Shown here piece by piece: positions 35,432 to 42,741 of a stretch of DNA of 64,000 nucleotides. Source of the DNA: Orenia metallireducens (GTDB lineage Bacteria; Bacillota; Halanaerobiia; Halobacteroidales; Halobacteroidaceae); NCBI RefSeq assembly GCF_001693735.1, contig NZ_LWDV01000007.1, forward strand, positions 58,806 through 122,805, written 5' to 3'. Position 1 is the first letter of the stretch, and each line of letters begins with the position of its first letter. The notes beneath the pieces were generated by a model. It did no database searches. It saw only the letters and a list, made by a program, of their open reading frames with translations, and was not told the origin of the DNA. The position numbers and the translations under genes are program-made.

Positions 35432-35518
35432 GCTTCGCTATCACTTAATTTAATAACACAACCATAAAAATTCTGAGTCCCTATGGTTATTAGGATTTCA
35501 GAGATTTTTATTTTTTGT
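35432..35518 (+). repeat. degenerate copy of the tRNA-Leu 3' flank (vestigial attachment site)
   Basis: gcttcgctatcacttaattt matches the tRNA end ccttcggtaccacttaattt at all but three of the first 15 positions. The following bases to 35518, including the terminator stem, are about 80% identical to 28044-28121. It sits at the far end of the R-M island. Confidence 0.6.
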
Positions 35519-35672
35519 TATTTTAATCAAAAGTACAGTTCCTGTCTAACTATATAGATTGAATTAAAGTTTTTCATTGAGCATTTATTAGTGTATATCT
35601 GTGTTAATTCGTGGCTAAATAATTTTCTTATATTCTTTGAAAAATTATCCACCGTCTCTAAAGATACATAGT

Positions 35673-36809
35673 TTACTTAATAGCTGAAACGAATGTTCTA
35701 TCTAACTCTCCCTTTAACTCAACTCCTAAGCTACGTAAGGTTAAATCAAGAGCCTTTAAGGTTAAATAAAGCTTCTCTTCATAGCAGTTCTCACCCATAT
35801 GACCAATTCGAATTACCTTATCCTGCAAGAACCCAAAGGCTCCAGTTATCATAATATTATGTTCCTTTAACATCTTATCGTAGATATCATGATAAGTAAC
35901 TCCTTTGGGTATACTAATAGTCGTAACAGTATTTGAGAAACCCTCTAGAGGATATAACTTCAACCCTCCACTAACTAAACTCTCTCTAACTCCATTGGCT
36001 AGCTTAGCATGCCTAGCAATTGGGTTATCCTCCTCTAGCCATCTATCTACTGCTACCCTCAAGCCATAGATATCACTGATAGGTTGGGTATAGGGAAACC
36101 ACTGCTTCTCATACCAATCCTTCCAATTAGCTAAGTTACAATAGAAACTAGCAATTGGTGTCTTTCTATTTAAGATTACTTTCCAAGCAGCTTGGCTTAT
36201 ACTTAAAAAAGTTAATCCTGGAGGAGCTGATAAACACTTCTGGGAGCCACCTAAAACAATATCCATTCCCCACTCATCTGTCTCTAATCTCTCACCACCG
36301 ATAGCTGAAACAGAATCAACCACTGTAATAATTCCATACCTCTTCAATAAAGGGCAGATTTGGTCTACTGGATTGGTTATTCCTGAAGGTGTCTCGCAAT
36401 GTACTAGAGTAGCAGCTTTGAAATCATGATTTTCCTCTAAAAACAACTCTAATTCCTGTGGATCGATAGCTTTACGATAATTGGTTTTAAAATACCTTAC
36501 TTCAGCTCCATACATCTTAGCAAAGTCACCAAATCCATTACCAAAAATTCCATTATCGATACATAAGACCTTATCTCCAGGTTCAATTAGTGAAGCACAA
36601 GCAGCCTCAAGCCCTAATATCCCCTCACCACTTAAAATAAGTACTTGATTTTCAGTATTCAATAAATTCTGTAGCTTTATGCAAGTATCCTGATAATACT
36701 CATAAAAATCGGGGTCTATATCTGGATTGGTTATTGGATTAGATAAGGCTTTTCTTACCTCCTCATCAACATAGGTTGGACCTGGTGTCATAATTAATGG
36801 TCCTTTCAC
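35673..36809 (-). CDS. class V aminotransferase (alanine/serine-glyoxylate type)
   Basis: A 378-residue PLP enzyme of the serine-pyruvate/alanine-glyoxylate aminotransferase group. The N-terminus has the GPLIMTPGPT motif. VVDSVSAIGG holds the Asp that contacts the PLP ring, and GGSQKCLSAPPG holds the Schiff-base Lys (Lys191). The end motif VIRIGHMGE is also typical. I start it at the GTG at 36809, 8 bases from AAGGA; the ATG at 36818 touches that sequence. The physiological amino acid pair is not determined by sequence. It stands alone, next to the R-M island boundary. Confidence 0.88.
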   Translation of the reverse strand: MKGPLIMTPGPTYVDEEVRKALSNPITNPDIDPDFYEYYQDTCIKLQNLLNTENQVLILSGEGILGLEAACASLIEPGDKVLCIDNGIFGNGFGDFAKMYGAEVRYFKTNYRKAIDPQELELFLEENHDFKAATLVHCETPSGITNPVDQICPLLKRYGIITVVDSVSAIGGERLETDEWGMDIVLGGSQKCLSAPPGLTFLSISQAAWKVILNRKTPIASFYCNLANWKDWYEKQWFPYTQPISDIYGLRVAVDRWLEEDNPIARHAKLANGVRESLVSGGLKLYPLEGFSNTVTTISIPKGVTYHDIYDKMLKEHNIMITGAFGFLQDKVIRIGHMGENCYEEKLYLTLKALDLTLRSLGVELKGELDRTFVSAIK

Positions 36810-37028
36810 TGTTATCATCCTTTCTAATATTTAATCTTTTCACTATAAGATAATACCTAAAACTAGTTTCTTTAGTATATCATCATAATTATAACCATTA
36901 TACCAAATATAATCCAAAGCATCTATTCTGTTTTTGGCAAGAAACAGAGAAATAAATTGACTTACCTAAATAGAGGATAAATTATACAATTAAAAGTAGC
37001 CAATAATATAATCAGGAGGAATCCCATA

Positions 37029-37199
37029 ATGAATGAAGAGACATTTTTAACCTTAAAAAGATGGTTTGATAAATATGTCAGTACTTACTCCTTCCCTAAT
37101 CCTAGCGGTCAAACTAATATCGATTTAAAAATTGAGCATACCTATAAAGTTGTTGAATTAATAACTACTATAGCAGAAGAGCTACTCTCAGAAGAATAA
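37029..37199 (+). pseudogene. fragment of an HD-domain phosphohydrolase
   Basis: A 56-codon reading frame with AGGAGGAA upstream. MNEETFLTLKRWFDKYVSTY is followed by NIDLKIEHTYKVVELITTIA, the pattern seen at the start of HD-domain hydrolases, where the first His of the metal site occurs (IEHTYKV). The protein stops after only that segment, so the catalytic HD pair is missing. The neighbouring fragments of other genes support loss by rearrangement. Confidence 0.55.
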
Positions 37200-37359
37200 C
37201 TATATTCATCTTTCCTAAATCCCAAGTATGGAGCCATCCATTTCTTAAAGCCTTGGTAGTAGCCTCTGGCTTCTTAAAGTACCCCTTCATTACATTATCT
37301 CCTTGTACAGCAATCTCTCCAACCTCTCCTCTAGTAACTTCTGTTTTCTTATTATCCAT
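37168..37359 (-). pseudogene. fragment of an AMP-forming acyl/aryl-CoA ligase
   Basis: The frame reads GEVGEIAVQGDNVMKGYFKK, then PEATTKALRNGWLHTWDLGK. This is the A5-A8 region of AMP-binding synthetases, where HTGDLG is usual and here reads HTWDLG. Only about 55 residues remain, with no start signal, so this is a broken relic. Confidence 0.6.
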
Positions 37360-37364
37360 TCTGC

Positions 37365-37535
37365 CTTACTTTCAACAATCTTCTTTATTTTATCCTTAGC
37401 TAAGTATCTTGGAACTCTAACTATAACACCTTGCTTGAGATCTACTATAATTCCTATAGTCTTTCTCCTATTACTTCTAACTACCTTATATTCTATACCT
37501 ATATTACCTATTTGTAATAATTCCATCAATTCCAC
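37365..37535 (-). pseudogene. N-terminal fragment of a YgjP-type metallopeptidase (DUF45)
   Basis: A frame with AGAGGTGG upstream reads IEYKVVRSNRRKTIGIIVDL, then VIVRVPRYLAKDKIKKIVES and KAEWIIRKQ. This is the characteristic N-terminal domain of YgjP/DUF45 proteins. The zinc-binding HExxH domain that should follow is absent; the frame runs into the acyl-CoA ligase fragment and stops. Either a relic or a remodelled short protein. Confidence 0.6.
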
Positions 37536-37573
37536 CTCTAAATATCAATCTTTCCTCTCAGATGTAAATTGTA

Positions 37574-37615
37574 AAACCTCTAAATTCTATAGATATCTAT
37601 AGAATTTAGAGGTTT
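37574..37615 (-). terminator. terminator of the response-regulator/phosphatase gene
   Basis: A 42-bp perfect palindrome with arms AAACCTCTAAATTCTATAGA, located 10 bases after the stop of the gene at 37625. A T-rich tail follows on the minus strand. Confidence 0.8.
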
Positions 37616-37624
37616 AATCTAACT

Positions 37625-38962
37625 TCACTCTTTCTGATTTCTATTAAATTTTAAGACTAACATGGTCACATCATCAAAGAGATATGAACCTTGAGTAAAT
37701 CTATCAAGGTCTTCTTTGACTACTTCTTCAATATTATATACATTCTTATCCTCTATTTCAGAGATAACCTTCTGTAATCTATTACTACCATACTGCTCTT
37801 TGTTCTCATTTCTTGACTCAATCACTCCATCGGTATACAAAAAGACAACATCATCAGGTTTAAGATTTAAGCTTCCCTTCTGATATTCAAACTCTTCTGT
37901 TATACCAAGGATAAAGGTATCATTAGATTTGATATAACCACACTCTCCATTATCTGCTCGGCAGATTAAAGGTGCATTATGCCCAGCATTAGCATATTCA
38001 AGCTCTCCTGTCTTTAAATCCAATATACCTATAAAAGCAGTTACAAAGATAAATTCATCATTATCTTTACAAAGGGCATTGTTGACATTATATAATATCT
38101 CTTCAGCAGAGATATTTCTCAAAGCTTCATTCTTAATTAAAGTCTTAGTTATTACCATAAATAATGCAGCTGGAACACCATTGCCTGCAACATCTCCAAT
38201 CACAAAGCAGAATTTATCATCATTAATAAAGAAGAAATCATAAAAATCTCCTCCTACGTTACGGGCAGGTTCCATACTAGCAAAGATTTCAAATTCATTT
38301 CTATCAGGAAAAGGAGGAAAGATTCTAGGAAGCATACTGGCTTGAATCTTACTTGCTACCTGTAATTCACTCTCTATCTTCTCTTTGGCTGCTGATGTCT
38401 CTTCTAGCTTCTTTAGATTCTGATAAGAGCGTAATGAAGTCATTATAGTAGTATATAACTTCTTAGAGGTCAGCTCAGTCTTCTCCTTATAGTCATTAAT
38501 ATCATAATCCTTAATGACATCCTTTTCTGGAGCCTGTCCAGGTTGTCCAGTTCTTAATATAATCTGAACCAACTTGTTTTGAAGCACTTCCCTAATATAT
38601 TTAACTACCTCTAGACCAGAATTCTCATTCTCCATCACAACATCCAATAAAACAACTGCTATATCAGAATGTTCATTTAGCAATTCTTTTGCCTCAGCTT
38701 CTGAATAAGCATTGATAAAACTCATATCTCTTCCTTCAAATGTGAAGTCATCTAGTACAATGCGAGTTATCTTATGGACTTCTTCTTCATCATCTACAAT
38801 TAATATCTTCCAAGGAGGCAATTCGTTTTCCAAAGACTCCTCTCCATCTTGAAAAGCAAATATTATCTCATCCTTATCTCCCGATTCAAACAAGAGCTCA
38901 TCCTCGGAAGTGCTTTTGTCATCTTCAAAATCAAATAATATATTCTTATTATTTATCGCCAA
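37625..38962 (-). CDS. response regulator fused to a SpoIIE/RsbU-type PP2C phosphatase
   Basis: A 445-residue cytosolic protein. After an acidic N-terminal tail (1-50) comes a receiver domain with the acidic pocket DDEE (57-60) and phospho-acceptor Asp107 (VVLLDVVM). A coiled linker (about 190-215) leads to the PPM phosphatase, whose metal-binding motifs appear in VGGDFYDFF, GDVAGNGVP and DDVTML. Such proteins dephosphorylate a STAS antagonist protein and so activate a sigma factor or target. The STAS protein at 41931 and the kinase at 39074 are the likely partners. The start is a TTG after GGGGGTG. Confidence 0.9.
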   Translation of the reverse strand: MAINNKNILFDFEDDKSTSEDELLFESGDKDEIIFAFQDGEESLENELPPWKILIVDDEEEVHKITRIVLDDFTFEGRDMSFINAYSEAEAKELLNEHSDIAVVLLDVVMENENSGLEVVKYIREVLQNKLVQIILRTGQPGQAPEKDVIKDYDINDYKEKTELTSKKLYTTIMTSLRSYQNLKKLEETSAAKEKIESELQVASKIQASMLPRIFPPFPDRNEFEIFASMEPARNVGGDFYDFFFINDDKFCFVIGDVAGNGVPAALFMVITKTLIKNEALRNISAEEILYNVNNALCKDNDEFIFVTAFIGILDLKTGELEYANAGHNAPLICRADNGECGYIKSNDTFILGITEEFEYQKGSLNLKPDDVVFLYTDGVIESRNENKEQYGSNRLQKVISEIEDKNVYNIEEVVKEDLDRFTQGSYLFDDVTMLVLKFNRNQKE

Positions 38963-39073
38963 TACCTACACCCCCTAGTGAGTTTATGCGTAGAAACTAT
39001 AAACTCACATTTACCTATAACTCCAAATTTGAAGGTCTTAACTAAAGTAGTTAACTTCCTCTTACTATTAAAA

Positions 39074-39514
39074 TTATTCAATAAAAGTAGCAATTGATTT
39101 TGTCAAGATAAGAATATTCTTTCCATCTTCTCGATAATACTCGATTTTGTCCACTATACTTTTGATTATATAAATCCCTAGACCTCCAGCTTTCCTCTCT
39201 GATAAAGGAAGGGTCAAATCAGGGTCTTGATATTCAAGTATATTAAAGGCAATCCCTTCATCAATAAATTTCAAGATTATCTTCTTATCTTGACTATAGA
39301 TATTACAGATTATCTCTATATCACCAACTTTATCAAAATCCTGATAAGCATAATTAATAATATTAACCAAAGCCTCTTCACAAACAATTCGTAACTTATA
39401 TAATAATGTACTATCATATAAATCAAATCCCTTTACTTTATCCAACACATAATTAATCATTAAATCAAGATTTTTCATAGTTGCAGGTACTTTCAGGCTT
39501 GTCACATTAATCAT
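39074..39514 (-). CDS. anti-sigma-type serine kinase (RsbW/SpoIIAB-like HATPase)
   Basis: A 146-residue GHKL ATPase domain of the RsbW group. The N-box EEALVNIINYAY (Glu47, Asn51, Asn54) and the G1 box DEGIAF are visible, with a GGLGIYIIKSI lid region. These kinases phosphorylate a STAS protein and bind a sigma factor or other partner in turn. It lies 111 bases upstream of the phosphatase gene and 2.4 kb from the STAS gene. No sigma factor gene is in the window, so the output is unknown. Confidence 0.85.
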   Translation of the reverse strand: MINVTSLKVPATMKNLDLMINYVLDKVKGFDLYDSTLLYKLRIVCEEALVNIINYAYQDFDKVGDIEIICNIYSQDKKIILKFIDEGIAFNILEYQDPDLTLPLSERKAGGLGIYIIKSIVDKIEYYREDGKNILILTKSIATFIE

Positions 39515-39589
39515 CCCTTTTAAATATTAGAGCCAAAGAAAAATCCTATTAGCTTAATTAATTATATTGTCCTTGACTACCTTTAATGA

Positions 39590-39810
39590 TAAAAAGTCAT
39601 TTAATTCGCTCAACTTTGTGCCACTACTAAGGCCATATCTAAGCTATCTATTACACTTTCTTTAGTAAAGAATATTGTTCTAATACCCATAATAGGGATA
39701 TACTCAACCCTTCTAGTAAAAAGATTATCTTATTAACTAATTCTCTATACTTCAGATTTAATTCTTTCAATAATTTAGGTGAACTAAAGGAATCTAAATG
39801 ACCTGCTAAG
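39590..39810 (-). pseudogene. decayed open reading frame between glgX and the anti-sigma kinase
   Basis: On the minus strand GHLDSFSSPKLLKELNLKYR, then ELVNKIIFLLEG, is readable. In another frame follows IPIMGIRTIFFTKESVIDSL and DMALVVAQS. The protein-like composition in two successive frames suggests one frameshifted gene of about 80 residues. I do not recognise it. Confidence 0.35.
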
Positions 39811-39821
39811 ATATTACAGCC

Positions 39822-41927
39822 TTACTTAGCAGTCAACAATATAATCGATCTAGCTCCTACTAATACCTCATTTTGATCTTCCAACTTCTTATGATTACCT
39901 TCATCCCACATATCTTGAGGAGGAATCATTCCAGTATTAGCAACTACATACCATTTCTTGCCCTCTGGTAACTCCGGCAACTCAAATCCATGTAACTCCC
40001 AATGCATATTTATAGCTGCATAAATAAATTCATCATCTTCTGTTCCATAATCTTCAGCCCCACCGGCAAACATAACTGCCATAGTAAGGGTAGATGATCC
40101 AAAATTAAAGTTCCAGGCTTTTTGACCATGCCAAGAAACCTCAGGATATCCACTAGAATTATAAGCAGTGCTGAACTGCTCTGCTCTTAAAACAGGGTGT
40201 TTCTTTCTAAATTCTATCATCTTCTTAAAGTAATCAAATATCTCTCGATTCTCTTCTAATAAATCCCAATTAAGCCACGAAATTTCATTATCCTGACAAT
40301 AAGCATTATTATTCCCAAACTGAGTATTTCCAAACTCATCACCTGCCAAAAGCATAGGAACTCCACGACTCAATAATAGAATTGTAATAGCATTCTTAAC
40401 CTGTTTTATCCGCTCTCTATTGATACTATAATCATCAGTTGGACCTTCATGTCCAAAGTTCCAACTATAATTCTCATCAGCACCATCTCGATTATTCTCT
40501 CCATTAGCATCATTGTGCTTTCTATTATAAGAGAATAAATCCATTAGAGTAAATCCATCATGGCAGGTGATGAAATTAACTGATGCCGTAGGACCTCTAT
40601 CACTATAAAGGTCAGGTGAACCTTGAACCCTTTGTACTATTCTACCGACCATATCACCATTTCCCTTTAAAAATCTTCTAAGATCATCTCTATATTGACC
40701 ATTCCACTCTGCCCATCGCCCCCAGGCTGGAAATGACCCTACCTGATATAAGCCACCTGCATCCCAGGCTTCTGCAATCAATTTACATTTTCCTAATACA
40801 GGATCATGTGCTAGCGCTTCCAATAAAGGTGGATTGACCATTGGTGCTCCCTTTTGATCTCTAGATAAAATAGAAGCTAAGTCAAACCTAAACCCATCTA
40901 TATGGTATTCCGCAGCCCAATATCTTAAACAATCAAGTATCATATTTCTAACGATAGGATTATTACAATTTAGAGTATTTCCACAGCCACTAAAGTTATA
41001 ATAATACCCTTGTGGTGTCAATAAATAATATGTCTTATTATCTATTCCTCGATAAGAGATATAAGGTCCTTTCTCATTTCCTTCTGCTGTATGGTTAAAG
41101 ACTACATCCAAAATAACCTCAATGCCATTTTTATGTAGCTCCTTAACTAGATTCTTTAACTCATCAACCTCCATACCATATTTTCCTGTTGCAGCATAAC
41201 CCGCTTTTGGAGCAAAAAATCCTACAGCACTATATCCCCAATAATTCATTAGCCTTTCTCCTGTTACTTTTGAAATCCTAGAATGTTCAAATTCATCAAA
41301 TTCAAATACAGGTAATAACTCTATACAGTTTATCCCCAACTTCTTTAAATAAGGTATCTTTTCTCTAATTGCTGCAAAGGTTCCAGGATACTTAACATCT
41401 GAAGAAGAATGTTTAGTAAAACCTCGTACATGGGTTTCATAAATGACTAAATCCTTCATATCTATCTCCAGAGGTCTATCTCCTTGCCAATCGAAATCAT
41501 CAAAGATTATTCTAGAGCGATGTTGAAATTGATTATCCCAATCAGGCTCCTTTCCCCATACTTCTCTACCACCTATTGCTTTAGCATAAGGATCAAGTAG
41601 TATCTTTTCTTTATCAAACCAAAATCCTTCTCTAGGATCATAAGGACCATCCATTCTATAACCATACTCTATGTTCTCATAATCTATATCAAAGACCATC
41701 ATAGTAAAGACATTTCCTATTCTAAATTCATCTGGAAATGGAATAATAGTAAAAGGTTCCTTTTCATGTTTCCTAAAGAGAACCAATTCACATGAAGTAG
41801 CATGCTTTGAAAATACTGAAAAGTTTACTCCTCCTGGTACTATTGTTGCCCCAAAGGGTAAAGCTTTCCCACGACGAATCTTGATACCATCATGTTCATG
41901 GGTAGGATAAGTATCTACACGTAACAT
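39822..41927 (-). CDS. glgX: glycogen debranching enzyme (GlgX/isoamylase type, GH13)
   Basis: A 701-residue hydrolase of alpha-1,6 branches in glycogen. An N-terminal CBM48 domain (about 15-130) precedes the GH13_11 barrel. The catalytic residues are in DGFRFDLASIL (nucleophile Asp), LIAEAWDAGG (acid/base Glu) and ITCHDGFTL (stabilising Asp). The VVFNHTAEG and GDEFGNTQFGNNNAYCQD motifs are also family signs. The start ATG lies 3 bases after the STAS gene stop, with its GGAGAG site inside the STAS gene, so the two are translationally coupled. No other glycogen gene is nearby. Confidence 0.93.
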   Translation of the reverse strand: MLRVDTYPTHEHDGIKIRRGKALPFGATIVPGGVNFSVFSKHATSCELVLFRKHEKEPFTIIPFPDEFRIGNVFTMMVFDIDYENIEYGYRMDGPYDPREGFWFDKEKILLDPYAKAIGGREVWGKEPDWDNQFQHRSRIIFDDFDWQGDRPLEIDMKDLVIYETHVRGFTKHSSSDVKYPGTFAAIREKIPYLKKLGINCIELLPVFEFDEFEHSRISKVTGERLMNYWGYSAVGFFAPKAGYAATGKYGMEVDELKNLVKELHKNGIEVILDVVFNHTAEGNEKGPYISYRGIDNKTYYLLTPQGYYYNFSGCGNTLNCNNPIVRNMILDCLRYWAAEYHIDGFRFDLASILSRDQKGAPMVNPPLLEALAHDPVLGKCKLIAEAWDAGGLYQVGSFPAWGRWAEWNGQYRDDLRRFLKGNGDMVGRIVQRVQGSPDLYSDRGPTASVNFITCHDGFTLMDLFSYNRKHNDANGENNRDGADENYSWNFGHEGPTDDYSINRERIKQVKNAITILLLSRGVPMLLAGDEFGNTQFGNNNAYCQDNEISWLNWDLLEENREIFDYFKKMIEFRKKHPVLRAEQFSTAYNSSGYPEVSWHGQKAWNFNFGSSTLTMAVMFAGGAEDYGTEDDEFIYAAINMHWELHGFELPELPEGKKWYVVANTGMIPPQDMWDEGNHKKLEDQNEVLVGARSIILLTAK

Positions 41928-41930
41928 ATT

Positions 41931-42272
41931 TTACTCTCCTTTTTTCATATAATTTATTGCTTCATTAACTGTATTATAACTATTTAGTATATGGCTAAAG
42001 CCAGTTATATCCATAACATCCTTTACTTCTTCTGATAAGTTAGAAAGTACACCAAACCCCTCTACTGACTTCAGTTTTTTCGCAATTATTAAAAGTACTC
42101 TTAACCCGGCACTTGAAACATATTCACATTCACCCATATCAAATACCAATTTACTCTGATTTTTAATATAAGGCATAATATCATCTTCAACTTTACCCGC
42201 AGAGCTTCCATCAAAATCACCTATAAGCTTAATAACCTTTATATCTTCCTGATTATCAATCTTTATTTCCAT
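41931..42272 (-). CDS. STAS-domain anti-sigma factor antagonist (SpoIIAA/RsbV-like)
   Basis: A 113-residue STAS protein. The phosphorylation site lies in YVSSAGLRVL, with Ser54 at the position of SpoIIAA Ser58. It should be phosphorylated by the anti-sigma-type kinase at 39074 and dephosphorylated by the PP2C phosphatase at 37625. The ATG follows AAAGAGGTG. It is followed 3 bases later by glgX, an unusual partner that raises the possibility of control of glycogen use by partner switching. Confidence 0.9.
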   Translation of the reverse strand: MEIKIDNQEDIKVIKLIGDFDGSSAGKVEDDIMPYIKNQSKLVFDMGECEYVSSAGLRVLLIIAKKLKSVEGFGVLSNLSEEVKDVMDITGFSHILNSYNTVNEAINYMKKGE

Positions 42273-42741
42273 TTATATTCACCTCTTTAAATTTTAAATA
42301 ATACTCTATTTCTTAAACTATTATTTCTTAAATTTAGCAAAGTCTAATTTGATATTCTTCAAATATATGACGATATAAAAAGGTTGATTTATATCAAAGT
42401 TATATTGTTAATTTAATTTCAATATAGTAATTCTAGTTTTTCTACACTATTTCCTCTTTTCTTATTTTTGGCTTATCTACAATTTTATCCCTGTAGATAA
42501 AGTACATCATTGACTATATAATATCATAAATCTATTATCAATATAAATTAAAAATATGTTAAAAACAGATTAAACTTCATGTTGTACCAATATCTTTAAT
42601 TTGTTTTTACATATAAATTTATATATATTTATTATAATTCTAATTAAAGTATACTAACAAGCCTTGTATTGAAAGCGCTTCTATGACTAAAATACAAAAA
42701 TAATTATTCAATCCGATTTTATGATATTTATCATAACTAGT
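42273..42741 (-). promoter_or_regulatory. promoter region of the STAS-glgX operon
   Basis: 469 gene-free bases. The best promoter is TTGATA (42541-42536), 17 bases, TATAGT (42518-42513). A catabolite-response-like sequence TTGAAAGCGCTTC lies at 42669-42681, upstream of this promoter; it has one clear mismatch to the Bacillus CcpA consensus. The rest is AT-rich with no ORF. Confidence 0.4.

Noticed and set aside
37303..37602. a 99-codon rightward ORF
   Set aside because: It is a shadow of the YgjP fragment in another frame and crosses a terminator palindrome.
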